A DNA stretch of 64,000 nucleotides from Paenibacillus glycanilyticus (GCF_030161375.1 NZ_BSSQ01000003.1:62001-126000); one strand, 5' to 3'; shown: positions 8,710 to 17,147, counted from the first letter of the stretch. A program made the numbers and translations. Notes: generated by a model not told the origin, from the sequence alone.

Positions 8710-8836
8710 CTGCGCATTAAATGTTCTTCCGATCGCCATTGCTCAGGGATTCATTTTAATCAACGAGGTATGGTTGGCATCCCTTCACAAAGGCGAACGC
8801 TTCGCTTCTCCAGAATCATTTAATGCTCCGTCTGCC
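8710..8836 (+). repeat. Structured intergenic repeat, copy 1
   Basis: This 127-bp block recurs at 50643-50770 in the same orientation. Shared runs include TTCCGATCGCCATTGCTC and TTCTCCAGAATCATT. The ends are inverted repeats: GCATTAAATG near 8714 pairs with CATTTAATGC near 8817. An inner AGGGAT pairs with ATCCCT, and CGCC with GGCG. Several pairs differ between copies in a compensating way, which suggests that the fold is maintained. It lies just after the udk terminator and before a transposase remnant. It could be a palindromic mobile repeat (MITE/REP-like) or a structured RNA. No coding sequence was seen in it. Confidence 0.75.
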
Positions 8837-8936
8837 CTTCACCTGTTCATGAAATGCTCAAACAAAAAGAAGCCGCCCCTCCCTAAAATGAAGGTACCAC
8901 CTCACCACTTTAAGTAAACAGAGCTTCTTTAATTCC

Positions 8937-9059
8937 ATGGATCAACTGTCACTATCAATGGACTTGCAAGAAGGTATCCCCGAAAATCATCTCTTTTGCA
9001 TCATCAATGATGCGGTCAATTGGCCGGGACAGCCTATTAGGCATTATTTTCTACGGTAA
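8937..9059 (+). pseudogene. IS1182-type transposase, N-terminal remnant
   Basis: A 40-codon frame. Its start (DLQEGIPENHLFCIINDAVN) matches the N-terminal pattern of IS1182-family transposases, typically a DL..LIPE.HL..I.DAV.. block. It then runs out at PGQPIRHYFLR and stop, so over 400 residues are missing. Upstream, AAAGAAGC (8866-8873) and GCTTCTTT (8923-8930) form an inverted repeat that may belong to the element's left end. The 3' end abuts the neighbouring minus-strand gene, which suggests that deletion removed the rest. Confidence 0.6.
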
Positions 9060-9439
9060 AGCTTAATCAAATTGCGTTCAAGAACCGTATTCCCGGACTG
9101 GGGAGAAAACAGCTTATTAAGACCAAAGACATTGTTAATCAGATTAACGTCTATTACCCGGGTAATACGAACCTCGTACTTGAATTGCACTTTGGACACG
9201 TCCGCGTATAGGTAAGCGGATCGATTAGGTCCTACCTTTGCGGTACAGGATTTGGTTTGACACGGAAAGACCGGCAAAGCAATCGGGGCTCCACTCGACC
9301 AATCATACACCTGAACGATCACTTTCCGGCTGCCGTATCGGTTCAAATTCACAACATCCACTATCGCGTAATTCGTGTTTGTGTTGCGACGCAAAATCCC
9401 GGTCGTATACGTCGCCCATTTCTTTGTGCTCTTCACCAT
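9044..9439 (-). CDS. Hypothetical protein, 131 residues
   Basis: I do not recognise a named family. The protein is rich in beta-prone stretches (NYAIVDVVNLNRYGSRKVIVQVYDWSSG; KYEVRITRVIDVNLINNVFGLN) and has two cysteines in CQTKSC. There is no clear signal peptide or membrane helix. The pattern resembles small Firmicute proteins of about 130 residues with a single beta-sandwich-like domain, sometimes associated with cell-surface or spore structures, but no function can be given. AGGGGGG lies 11 nt before the ATG. It is single, flanked by a transposase remnant and an MFS gene. Confidence 0.6.
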   Translation of the reverse strand: MVKSTKKWATYTTGILRRNTNTNYAIVDVVNLNRYGSRKVIVQVYDWSSGAPIALPVFPCQTKSCTAKVGPNRSAYLYADVSKVQFKYEVRITRVIDVNLINNVFGLNKLFSPQSGNTVLERNLIKLYRRK

Positions 9440-9523
9440 TGCTCTCGCATCCCCCCTGCATGTCTTACATGCTATAAGAGATGCTAGTGCTAAGAGATTG
9501 GCATGGACGATTCCATAAAGACA

Positions 9524-10873
9524 TTAAACAAGCTTTTGAGCTTGTACTTTTTTCCGATAAGACGAATAATACCAGCCAAGCATCGCAATCGCGATAACCG
9601 GGCACAAGAACAGCAGCTCATACACATGACTGTACGCATGCACGAGCGAGCTGCCACTCATCTTATGGAGCAATAAACCGCAAATCGCCACCGACAACGA
9701 TCCGCCGAAGAACTGGATAAGCTGCATCATTCCCATGCCGGAACCGATCAGATGCCTTGGAAGAATGCTGGAGGTTTGATTATTCAGCGATGCCAGAGTT
9801 GCCGAAAAGGCAGGCGAGAACAACAAATACCCGCACATGATAACAAAAGGAGAACTTCCGACCGCCGTCATGAACAACGCCATTACTACAGTAAGTATCG
9901 CCGTCCCGATGAACAAGAACCGGACATTCCCGTAACGGTCAAGCCATCTTCCCACAAACGGCGTCAACACGGCTGATAAAATAGCGCCGGGCGCGATCAG
10001 GAACCCGATGATCATTTCCGATTTATCAAATAAATTCGCAAGCACCAGCGGCATCAAGAACAAATTGCCCAGGTTAATGATAAGCAGACAGAAACCCACG
10101 ACAAGTAGCCGGATATACCCGGGCTGGCGGAATACTTCCGGGTTAACAAACGTGCCGCTGCCCTTCGCTTTCCGAATATGAATAACATGAAGCGCAATCG
10201 TTACGATACTGGCAAGCAGCCAGATTGCGGACTGTTGCGTCACGGCAATCAATAACGTAGTCGCGTTAATAACGGTCCAAGCTGCCCCCCAATAGTCAAA
10301 GCTGCCCGGCTGCGGATTTTCCTTCGGCAACAGCTTAAGCAAAACAGGAAGAATGGCCAACACCAGACAAGTAACCACAAACAAGCCGTTCCAGCCAAAA
10401 TATTCGCTAATGACGCCGCCCACAATCGGCCCAAGTCCAAATGCCATGGCACTGCCGGCCGCAATCATCGAGATCGCCCTGCCTCTTCGTTCAACCGGAA
10501 TATAACGGCTTGCTAGAACAAGCCCTAATCCGGCCATCGTACCTGCTCCTGCCGACTGAAGAATTCGGGCCGTCAGCAGCAGCGCAAAATTATGGGCAAA
10601 AATACCAAGCACCGAAGAAAGCCCCAATATAAGCAGCCCAACCGCTACCAGCTTGCGGATCGGAGCGATGTCCGACAAGCGGCTGTAAATAACCGTCGAT
10701 AAGGCATATCCGATCGAATAGCTGGATACGATCCACGAACCAAGATCCGAAGTGATTCCAAGATCGTTAATAATGCTTGGAACGGAAACGTTAAACATCG
10801 TCGTATTCATCACCACGACAAACAAGCCCAGCATCCACACGGGCATTACAATTCTGTCATTCAAGTTGTTCAC
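9524..10873 (-). CDS. MFS drug-efflux type transporter (DHA2/Tet(L)-like)
   Basis: 449 residues with about fourteen hydrophobic segments, the number expected for the DHA2 class. Visible motifs are the N-terminal WMLGLFVVVMNTTMFNVSVPSI (helix 1), SRLSDIAPIRKL (motif A) and the antiporter motif C GLGPIVGGVI. This set is typical of proton-driven drug exporters such as Tet(L) and LmrB; the substrate is unknown. It is divergent from an AraC-type gene at 11024. The 150-bp gap holds an AT-rich imperfect palindrome (TACTTTACTTTGTTTAGTA, about 10891-10909) near the promoter that could be a repressor site. Confidence 0.82.
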   Translation of the reverse strand: MNNLNDRIVMPVWMLGLFVVVMNTTMFNVSVPSIINDLGITSDLGSWIVSSYSIGYALSTVIYSRLSDIAPIRKLVAVGLLILGLSSVLGIFAHNFALLLTARILQSAGAGTMAGLGLVLASRYIPVERRGRAISMIAAGSAMAFGLGPIVGGVISEYFGWNGLFVVTCLVLAILPVLLKLLPKENPQPGSFDYWGAAWTVINATTLLIAVTQQSAIWLLASIVTIALHVIHIRKAKGSGTFVNPEVFRQPGYIRLLVVGFCLLIINLGNLFLMPLVLANLFDKSEMIIGFLIAPGAILSAVLTPFVGRWLDRYGNVRFLFIGTAILTVVMALFMTAVGSSPFVIMCGYLLFSPAFSATLASLNNQTSSILPRHLIGSGMGMMQLIQFFGGSLSVAICGLLLHKMSGSSLVHAYSHVYELLFLCPVIAIAMLGWYYSSYRKKVQAQKLV

Positions 10874-11023
10874 CTTGTTTCTCTAAGAAGTTACTTTACT
10901 TTGTTTAGTATAACATAAAAAAAGAATTCGCCCGTTTTCGAATAGGCATAGCTAATTTTTCGTTTACAATTTATAGTAGAGAAAGGAATGTAATCGATTC
11001 CAAACAGGATAAGGAGGAACGTA

Positions 11024-11551
11024 ATGCTGAAGCTGTTCATTGCGGACGAGGAACAACTTACAAGCAGCCATCCCATCTATGGATTACACTTTGATGAAAT
11101 CAAGCAACTTATCGATCGCCTTGCGAGAACCATTGAACAAGTAAACAGGACGAAGCAACAGCACTTAAGCATAACGGTCAATATCGGGATCAGCGGTTCG
11201 CTGGAATCGACTCGGGACATGCGCACGCCGAAGCGGAAGGTACAACAAGCGCTCGAGCTCATTCAAACCTCTTATGCCGATCACGGGATGACGTTATCCA
11301 AAGTCGCCAAAGCCTTGTTCGTCTCCAGCAGCTATCTCTCCACTTTGTTCAAGCAGGAGCTTGGGGTCAACTTTCTCGACTATGTCCATCAGTACCGAAT
11401 CGGCAAAGCAAAAGCGCTGCTTCAGGCTAGCGACCTGAAAATCCACTCCGTCGCCAAAGAAGTCGGCTACTATGACGAAGCGCATTTTACGAAGACGTTC
11501 AAGAAATGGACCGGCATACTGCCGTCCCAATACAAGAAAACTATTGGCTAA
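11024..11551 (+). CDS. AraC-family regulator, apparently shortened YesN-type response regulator
   Basis: 175 residues. The C-terminal hundred residues are a full AraC double helix-turn-helix (LSKVAKALFVSSSYLSTLFKQELG ... IHSVAKEVGYYDEAHFTKTFKKWTG), enough to bind DNA. The first ten residues, MLKLFIADEE, read like strand 1 of a receiver domain, but the rest of the receiver is missing and the chain jumps to a linker-like segment (LSITVNIGIS). This suggests an in-frame deletion of a two-component regulator. The ATG follows AAGGAGG. No partner kinase is nearby. It is divergent to the MFS exporter and may regulate it. Confidence 0.75.
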   Translation: MLKLFIADEEQLTSSHPIYGLHFDEIKQLIDRLARTIEQVNRTKQQHLSITVNIGISGSLESTRDMRTPKRKVQQALELIQTSYADHGMTLSKVAKALFVSSSYLSTLFKQELGVNFLDYVHQYRIGKAKALLQASDLKIHSVAKEVGYYDEAHFTKTFKKWTGILPSQYKKTIG

Positions 11552-11563
11552 ACCAAAACAAGA

Positions 11564-11599
11564 CTGTCCCATGCCATACTAAGATGACGTCTGGGACAG
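11564..11599. terminator. Hairpin between convergent regulator genes
   Basis: CTGTCCCA and TGGGACAG form a stem between two convergent genes. The T-run is better on the minus strand (TTGTTTTGG), so it probably serves the gene at 11606-12595. Confidence 0.55.
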
Positions 11600-11605
11600 C
11601 CCTGC

Positions 11606-12595
11606 TTATACATTCGTTAATTGATGGCTCTGACGGTACGCAAGCGGAGTCATCCCCATCTTTTTCTTGAATACCTGGAACAGGTAGTTCGTATTCGAAA
11701 AACCATGGTTCACGGCAATCGACTCAACGGTGTTGGACGTTTCAACCAGCTCCTCGCAAATGCGCTGCAGCCGGAAGTCCTCCAAATAACTGCTGAAGGA
11801 ACTTACTCCATACCGGTGAAAGACGCGCTGCAGCTGCCTGGTGCTGATCTGAATCCGATCCGCAACCTCTTGCAGCGTGAGCGGTCTAGCGTAATTGTCG
11901 TAAATATATTGCTGCGCCATCTCGAACCGATGGGCCTGGATATCGCGGGACGGCAGCATCTGCTGGCCGTCGCGGTCAACCGTCGCTTTGGCAGCGCGCA
12001 GCAATATTTGAATCATCGAATGCCGGATCGTTGTATAAGCGCCAAGCTCGCCTGACCTCCAGGCCATATAGGCCTGAAGGAAACAAGACATCGCGTCATG
12101 CTGATCCAAAAACGGGCGAAGCGGAAAATCAGTCAACGCCTGCATGCAAGCTTCGGACTCTTTATTTTCCCACTCAGCTCCCCACTCTTCCCGGTCTTCT
12201 TCCTCCGGTAGGCGGGTAATATCCACATGCAAACACAGTTCTTCCATTCCGGAACGGTTATCCGCGATTTGCTGATGAACCACTCCGGGACCGGTCAAAT
12301 AAAACATGCCGCTATTCAGCTTATAAATATGATCAATTAGCGTGACCGTTCCTTTACCGCGCGGGACAAAATGAAATTCAAACTCGGAATGCTTGTGGAA
12401 CTTGATAAGCTGGCCTGGTTTAAAAGTGGTGAGATGCCACTTCAGAACCCGAATGCCGTAACGTCCCCATCTGAAATGCAGATCAAGCCGTTCCAGCGCA
12501 TCCGTCTTTTCTTTCATAATGGCATAAGGATACGGTCTAGCGCTTACCTTGCTGTCTGGTTCCATCATCTGCTCCCGATCATCCATGCCAGTCAT
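11606..12595 (-). CDS. AraC-family regulator with N-terminal cupin domain
   Basis: About 329 residues. An N-terminal cupin-like sensor (FHKHSEFEFHFVPRGKGTVTL) resembles the sugar-binding domain of AraC. It is followed by the C-terminal two-helix DNA-binding domain (LTLQEVADRIQISTRQLQRVFHRYG; VESIAVNHGFSNTNYLFQVFKKKMG). The frame extends to 12640, but those codons lie inside the upstream dehydrogenase. ATG at 12595 is just after that gene's stop, and 12565 with GGGAG upstream is another possibility. It is co-transcribed with the Gfo/Idh dehydrogenase and likely controls the two divergent dehydrogenase genes. Confidence 0.83.
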   Translation of the reverse strand: MTGMDDREQMMEPDSKVSARPYPYAIMKEKTDALERLDLHFRWGRYGIRVLKWHLTTFKPGQLIKFHKHSEFEFHFVPRGKGTVTLIDHIYKLNSGMFYLTGPGVVHQQIADNRSGMEELCLHVDITRLPEEEDREEWGAEWENKESEACMQALTDFPLRPFLDQHDAMSCFLQAYMAWRSGELGAYTTIRHSMIQILLRAAKATVDRDGQQMLPSRDIQAHRFEMAQQYIYDNYARPLTLQEVADRIQISTRQLQRVFHRYGVSSFSSYLEDFRLQRICEELVETSNTVESIAVNHGFSNTNYLFQVFKKKMGMTPLAYRQSHQLTNV

Positions 12596-12599
12596 TGTA

Positions 12600-13592
12600 T
12601 TAGCGGATTTCTTCAATACGTACAACTCGCTTCTCTGCAACCGAACGGTTCGAAGCCTCCATCAGCGCTGTCAGATCCTGCGCCATACGGATATTGTCCG
12701 TAGCTACTGTGCCATTGTTGATGTGTGCTGCCCATTGTTCAAATGCCTTGCTGCGGCCATCCAATTGCACCGTTTCCGTCCACTCCGACTCTCCGTTTTT
12801 GTTGCTGCGAACAAGTACTTTCGAATCCGGCGTGCCGTACAGTACAGTTCCTTCCGTGCCGTGAATCTCGATCGCAAACGGAGAATGGGCATTAACGAAG
12901 CCCGCTTCCACGATCCCGATTGCGCCGCCAGCAGTAGTAAGGATCGATACCGCGTTATCCTCTACGTCTTTGCCGGTTACATAACCGTAAGTAGCTTGAA
13001 CCTGAACCGGCATTTCGCCAAGGAACAGTCTTGTCAGATACATCGGATGGCAACCCAGGTCAATCAGCGCGCCGCCGCCGCATTGCTCCAGGCTATAGAA
13101 ATGCTCCGGAAGCCAGTTTGCCGTAGCGCCATTGTGCGACAGGCGAACGCGAACCAATGTCACTTTACCCAGAAGACCCGCTTCCAGAACGTTTTGAATC
13201 GTTGTTGTATACGAATCGTTTAATCTAGGCAGGGAAACGGTCAGCTTAACGCCTGCTTCTTCAACCGCTGCAACGATTTCGTTAGCTTCCTTCGTTGTAA
13301 GCGCCAACACTTTTTCCGTAAAAATATGTTTGCCTGCTTGCGCGGCTTTGACCATTACTTCGCGGTGGATATTCGAAGGCGCATCTACAATTACACCGTC
13401 GATATCTTCACGAGCAAGAAGTTCATCCATATTAGAGAAGAAAGGTACGCCAAGTTTATTTGCGGCTTCCTCTCCTCTTGCCGGAATCTCGTCCCATACG
13501 GCTACGATTTCCGTATCCGGATGAGCTTGTGCCTCTCTCGTATAATCCCATGCATGTACATGCCAGTAGCTTAACATTGCGACTCTAATCAT
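12600..13592 (-). CDS. Gfo/Idh/MocA-family dehydrogenase
   Basis: 330 residues. The N-terminal Rossmann region starts MIRVAMLSYWHVHAWDY, which lacks the usual GxGxxG, the early loop being SYWHVHAW. The EKV block (GKHIFTEKVLAL) replaces the common EKP lysine-proline, and the C-terminal domain has a catalytic-type D and H in LIDLGCHPMYLTR. The family oxidises or reduces sugars, inositols and related compounds with NAD(P). The start at 13592 has GAGGAG 10 nt upstream. It is divergent from a second family member at 13814 and precedes the AraC regulator in the same operon. Confidence 0.82.
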   Translation of the reverse strand: MIRVAMLSYWHVHAWDYTREAQAHPDTEIVAVWDEIPARGEEAANKLGVPFFSNMDELLAREDIDGVIVDAPSNIHREVMVKAAQAGKHIFTEKVLALTTKEANEIVAAVEEAGVKLTVSLPRLNDSYTTTIQNVLEAGLLGKVTLVRVRLSHNGATANWLPEHFYSLEQCGGGALIDLGCHPMYLTRLFLGEMPVQVQATYGYVTGKDVEDNAVSILTTAGGAIGIVEAGFVNAHSPFAIEIHGTEGTVLYGTPDSKVLVRSNKNGESEWTETVQLDGRSKAFEQWAAHINNGTVATDNIRMAQDLTALMEASNRSVAEKRVVRIEEIR

Positions 13593-13744
13593 TGAACGTC
13601 CACTCCTCAAATCAGATATTAGTTTAAACTTCATATTTGCGACTTATTTCTAAGTTAGCACACCATTACACAAAGTAAAACTAGAACATAAAGACAATCT
13701 GACTATAAAAATACGACACCAAAAAAGAACTTTTCCCTGGAGTA

Positions 13745-13774
13745 TTGACTCCAAATATCGGTCAAACCTATAGT
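13745..13774 (+). promoter_or_regulatory. Sigma-A type promoter of the dehydrogenase at 13814
   Basis: TTGACT (13745-13750), an 18-bp spacer, then TATAGT (13769-13774), placed about 40 nt before the start codon in the divergent spacer 13593-13813. The rest of this AT-rich spacer shows no other clear element. Confidence 0.6.
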
Positions 13775-13813
13775 AAGGGCATGCACTTATTTTATTTATA
13801 ACGGAGGCTGGAC

Positions 13814-14914
13814 ATGAGTAAATTACTGAAGGTTGGTATCATCGGTTGCGGCGGTATCGCCAATGGCAAGCATCTCCCTGCACTAAGCAACAACAAAAAT
13901 GTTGAAATCGTTGCTTTCTGCGACATCGTGGAAGAACGTGCTGTAGAAGCATCGCAAAAATACGGCGCGGAAGGTTCGAAAGTCTACACGGACTACAAAG
14001 AACTAATTGCCGATCCGTCCATTGACGTGGTACATGTTCTTACACCTAACGACTCCCACTCCTTTATTACAATAGATTCCCTTGAAGCAGGCAAGCACGT
14101 TATGTGCGAAAAGCCGATGGCTAAAACAGCCGCTGAAGCAAGAGCAATGCTGGATGTTGCGAAACGTACTGGCAAAAAGCTGACAATCGGTTACAACAAC
14201 CGTTTCCGTAAGGACAGCCAAGCTCTTAAACAAGTTTGCGAACAAGGCGAACTGGGCGAAATCTACTATGCTCGCGCTCATGCGATCCGCCGTCGTGCGG
14301 TTCCAACTTGGGGCGTGTTCCTGGACGAAGAAAAACAAGGCGGCGGACCGCTTATCGATATCGGTACTCACGCACTTGACCTGACGCTGTGGATGATGGA
14401 CAACTACAAGCCGGTATCCGTTACAGGTTCCGTATACCATAAGCTTGGTTCGAAAGAAAATGCCGCTAACGCTTGGGGCCCATGGGATCCTGCTAAATTT
14501 ACGGTAGAAGATTCCGCTGTTGGCTTCATCAAGATGGAAAACGGCGCAACAATCACGCTTGAAGCAAGCTGGGCGCTGAATACGCTGGACATCGACGAAG
14601 CGAAATGTACGCTTTGCGGTACAGAAGGCGGCGCGGACATGAAAAACGGCCTTCGCATCAACGGCGAAGCAAACAGCCGTCTGTTCGTGAAAGAAATCGA
14701 CCTCTCCGCTGGAGGCGTAGCCTTCTATGAAGGCGCATCCGATCGCGATATCGACGTAGAATGCGCAGCTTGGATCAACGCGATCCTGAACGATACGGAT
14801 CTGGTTGTCAAAGCAGAGCAAGCTCTTGTCGTAACCGAGATTTTGGAAGCGATTTACGAATCCGCTCGCACTGGCGAGACTGTATACCTGAACCGTCAAG
14901 CCGTTACGAAATAA
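13814..14914 (+). CDS. Gfo/Idh/MocA-family oxidoreductase
   Basis: 366 residues. The NAD(P)-binding start is VGIIGCGGIANGKHLPAL with GxGxxG, then VHVLTPNDSH and the family lysine in HVMCEKPMAKT. The catalytic region is GGGPLIDIGTHALDL, where Asp and His act in hydride transfer. It likely oxidises a sugar or cyclitol. GGAGG sits 7 nt upstream. It is divergent from its relative at 12600-13592, and both may act on the same substrate series under the AraC regulator. Codon use (many CGT, GGC, AAA) suggests good expression. A strong terminator follows. Confidence 0.88.
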   Translation: MSKLLKVGIIGCGGIANGKHLPALSNNKNVEIVAFCDIVEERAVEASQKYGAEGSKVYTDYKELIADPSIDVVHVLTPNDSHSFITIDSLEAGKHVMCEKPMAKTAAEARAMLDVAKRTGKKLTIGYNNRFRKDSQALKQVCEQGELGEIYYARAHAIRRRAVPTWGVFLDEEKQGGGPLIDIGTHALDLTLWMMDNYKPVSVTGSVYHKLGSKENAANAWGPWDPAKFTVEDSAVGFIKMENGATITLEASWALNTLDIDEAKCTLCGTEGGADMKNGLRINGEANSRLFVKEIDLSAGGVAFYEGASDRDIDVECAAWINAILNDTDLVVKAEQALVVTEILEAIYESARTGETVYLNRQAVTK

Positions 14915-14922
14915 CACAAAGA

Positions 14923-14957
14923 ACACGCCTTTCGCATTTGCGGAAGGCGTGTTTTTT
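14923..14957 (+). terminator. Rho-independent terminator
   Basis: ACACGCCTTTCGC and GCGGAAGGCGTGT form a long stem with an ATTT loop, followed by seven T. Confidence 0.93.
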
Positions 14958-14985
14958 TGCTTGCCTGGCGTTTTCTTCATCTTCA

Positions 14986-15843
14986 TCATTGCGGAATACG
15001 CTGCAGTTTATCCGGATTGCGGACGATATAGATGTTGCGAAGTTGCGCTTCCCGCTGCTCTAGAAAAACGACCGAATCCACCTTGCCTTCGAGCCGGAAC
15101 ACGAAGCCATACTCACCATTCAAAGGTCGAAGCTCGATTGTCATTTTGCTTGGGTCAAGCGATTTGCGGAATACGCCAAACAAGAACTGCGCCACACGCT
15201 CCCTTGTCTTAATTGGCCGGATAGCCGAATTGGCTTTGCCGCCCCCGTCGGACACTAGAACAACGTCTGCGGCAAGCATCGACAAAACGGTGTCAACCTC
15301 CCCTTCGGATAAAGCCGATACAAACCGGTTAATCCAAGCCTCTTCAATAGTGCCGACAGCCTGCAGTTCCTCTTCCGTTATGCCCATCTTCGCTCTTGCT
15401 CTGCTCATCAGCTTGCGGCAGTTCTGCTCGCTTTTGCCCGTTAATTCGGAGATCGCCGGATAATCGAATTGAAACGCCTCGCGTAGAACAAATACCGCCC
15501 GCTCCGATGGCGACAACTTTTCCAACAGAGCTAACATGCCATAAGATAGCAGGTCGTGGCGAATGATCTCCTCCAGACCGTCATCCTCATAAGGAGCTAT
15601 AGGCTCCGGGAGCCACGGACCAACGTATTGCTCCCGCCGGACTCTTGCCGACCGAAGATGATCAAGACAACGGTTCGTAATCATTTTGCATAAATAGGCT
15701 TTGGGCTCCTGTAGCTTCTCAAGATTCACGTTCTGTACCTTAAGAAATACGTCATGAACGGCATCCTCGGCATCGGCAGCGGAGCCGATTAGCTGATAAG
15801 CCAAGCGGAACAACAATCCCTTGTATCTTTCATACAGCTCCAT
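14986..15843 (-). CDS. ECF41-family RNA polymerase sigma factor (SigJ-like)
   Basis: 285 residues. Sigma region 2 (YKGLLFRLAYQLIGSAADAEDAVHDVFLK) and region 4 (LEKLSPSERAVFVLREAFQFDYPAISELTGKSEQNCRKLMSRAR) are followed by a SnoaL-like C-terminal extension. All three hallmarks of ECF41 are present: WLPEP in the linker, DGGGK in the extension and NPDKL near the end. In this family the extension controls activity in place of an anti-sigma factor. The start at 15843 is chosen for AAGGAG 10 nt upstream. It lies 14 bp after an FAD oxidoreductase, the kind of partner gene typical for ECF41. Confidence 0.9.
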   Translation of the reverse strand: MELYERYKGLLFRLAYQLIGSAADAEDAVHDVFLKVQNVNLEKLQEPKAYLCKMITNRCLDHLRSARVRREQYVGPWLPEPIAPYEDDGLEEIIRHDLLSYGMLALLEKLSPSERAVFVLREAFQFDYPAISELTGKSEQNCRKLMSRARAKMGITEEELQAVGTIEEAWINRFVSALSEGEVDTVLSMLAADVVLVSDGGGKANSAIRPIKTRERVAQFLFGVFRKSLDPSKMTIELRPLNGEYGFVFRLEGKVDSVVFLEQREAQLRNIYIVRNPDKLQRIPQ

Positions 15844-15857
15844 CCCATGACATCTCC

Positions 15858-17048
15858 TTATGATTTCAGCATGCTGGCGTAATCCCATACGAAACGTTTG
15901 ATTTTATAGGAAAGATTTCCCGAGATGATTATATCAAGGCCCCATTTGCGAGTCCATGTCATGCCGCGCCCGGGACCAAGCCCAATCGTAAAACCGTCCA
16001 TCACCTGTTTATGGCGGGGAGCCGGACTTCCGCTTCGATCGGCGGCCATGATTTTGCCAAGCCGCTGCGCCTGCGGAATGGCTTCCTTGCAGGTCATGCG
16101 CGCAGCTTCGCCGCTAACGGGATCAACAATATAGGCGCAATCGCCAATCGCATAGACGCCTTGAGAATTGTGGACTCGGTAGCTTTCGTCTACAAGAAGC
16201 CTGCCATCATCCGTAACAGGCAGCCCCAATGAGCGGACCGCGGGATTCGCCACAAGACCTAACGTCCATACGGTTAGACCAACGGGCAGCGTTGTTCCAT
16301 CCGACAACCTAAGACTGCCGTTATCCTCGCGCACCGCTTTTTTGCGATGATGCACGGCAACTCCGCATTTCCCAAGCTCCTCTTCCAGCTTCCGGCTCGC
16401 CTTAACCGGTCCTTCCGCAAACAAACGATCCTGCGAATTAAGCAAGTGGACGCGCACCTCGGCAGGATTAAGACCTTGCCTTACAGCTTCTTCTTTCATG
16501 GCGTATGCAAGCTCCGAAGCGGTTTCAATACCGGTAATTCCCGCGCCGGCTACGGCTGCCGTCAGCAGTCGTTGCCGCTCTTCTGCTTTATCCTCCAACC
16601 GGGCAGCCCGCATATTATGCATCCATTGCTCCTTGATCCGGGAAGCCGCCTCCTTCCCCGAAAGGGTAATGCCGCCAAGTCCCGCTTCCGCCTCGCGTGC
16701 TACGCTGCCTATTGAGATGACCAAAGCATCATAAGCAACATGCTCTATTTGCCCCTCGGCATTCTGGTACTCGAGTTGCTTGGCAGACGCATTCACCTTG
16801 CAGGCATTGCCCTGTACAAACGAAGCGGATTCCGGCAATAGCCGGTTCCATGGCACCGTTATCGGATCTTCCCCAACAGCCGGCTTAAACAATAATACCT
16901 TGCGCAGGTGATAGGGGTTCGGATCCATCAACAGAATTCTAAGCTTCCGGTCCCCCGCCTCTGCCGCGTTTTGCTTCCAAACCGCCTTTACCGCGTGAAT
17001 GCCCGCATAACCGCCGCCCACAACAACAACCGTCCATTCCTTCATCAT
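15858..17048 (-). CDS. NAD(P)/FAD-dependent oxidoreductase (NDH-2-like), ECF41 partner
   Basis: 396 residues with two Rossmann dinucleotide folds: VVVVGGGYAGIHA at the N-terminus for FAD, and AVAGAGITGIETASELA mid-protein for NAD(P)H. A C-terminal YAIGDCAYI binds the flavin ribityl. This matches type II NADH dehydrogenase-like or disulfide-reductase-fold enzymes; electron acceptor unknown. AGGGAG lies 6 nt before 17048, so upstream in-frame codons are excluded. It is first in the operon with the ECF41 sigma factor, preceded by a TGTCACA-N16-CGTT promoter, so it is probably the sigma factor's main target. Confidence 0.85.
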   Translation of the reverse strand: MMKEWTVVVVGGGYAGIHAVKAVWKQNAAEAGDRKLRILLMDPNPYHLRKVLLFKPAVGEDPITVPWNRLLPESASFVQGNACKVNASAKQLEYQNAEGQIEHVAYDALVISIGSVAREAEAGLGGITLSGKEAASRIKEQWMHNMRAARLEDKAEERQRLLTAAVAGAGITGIETASELAYAMKEEAVRQGLNPAEVRVHLLNSQDRLFAEGPVKASRKLEEELGKCGVAVHHRKKAVREDNGSLRLSDGTTLPVGLTVWTLGLVANPAVRSLGLPVTDDGRLLVDESYRVHNSQGVYAIGDCAYIVDPVSGEAARMTCKEAIPQAQRLGKIMAADRSGSPAPRHKQVMDGFTIGLGPGRGMTWTRKWGLDIIISGNLSYKIKRFVWDYASMLKS

Positions 17049-17080
17049 CAATCTCTCCCTCTTTGCTCGTTTGTTAATAG

Positions 17081-17107
17081 AACGAGAAGAGGCTTTGGTT
17101 TGTGACA
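17081..17107 (-). promoter_or_regulatory. Putative ECF41 promoter
   Basis: On the minus strand TGTCACA (17107-17101) is followed by exactly 16 bp and CGTT (17084-17081). The published ECF41 target motif is TGTCACA-N16-CGTC, so only the last base differs. It lies about 33 bp before the oxidoreductase start, which suggests that the sigma factor transcribes its own operon. Confidence 0.7.
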
Positions 17108-17147
17108 TTGACATTCACTTCAATATTTCACTAACACAAAGTTAACG

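Noticed and set aside
14003..14989. 328-codon minus-strand frame opposite the Gfo/Idh gene
   Set aside because: Opposite strand of a well-supported dehydrogenase; composition is Phe/Cys-rich and matches no family.
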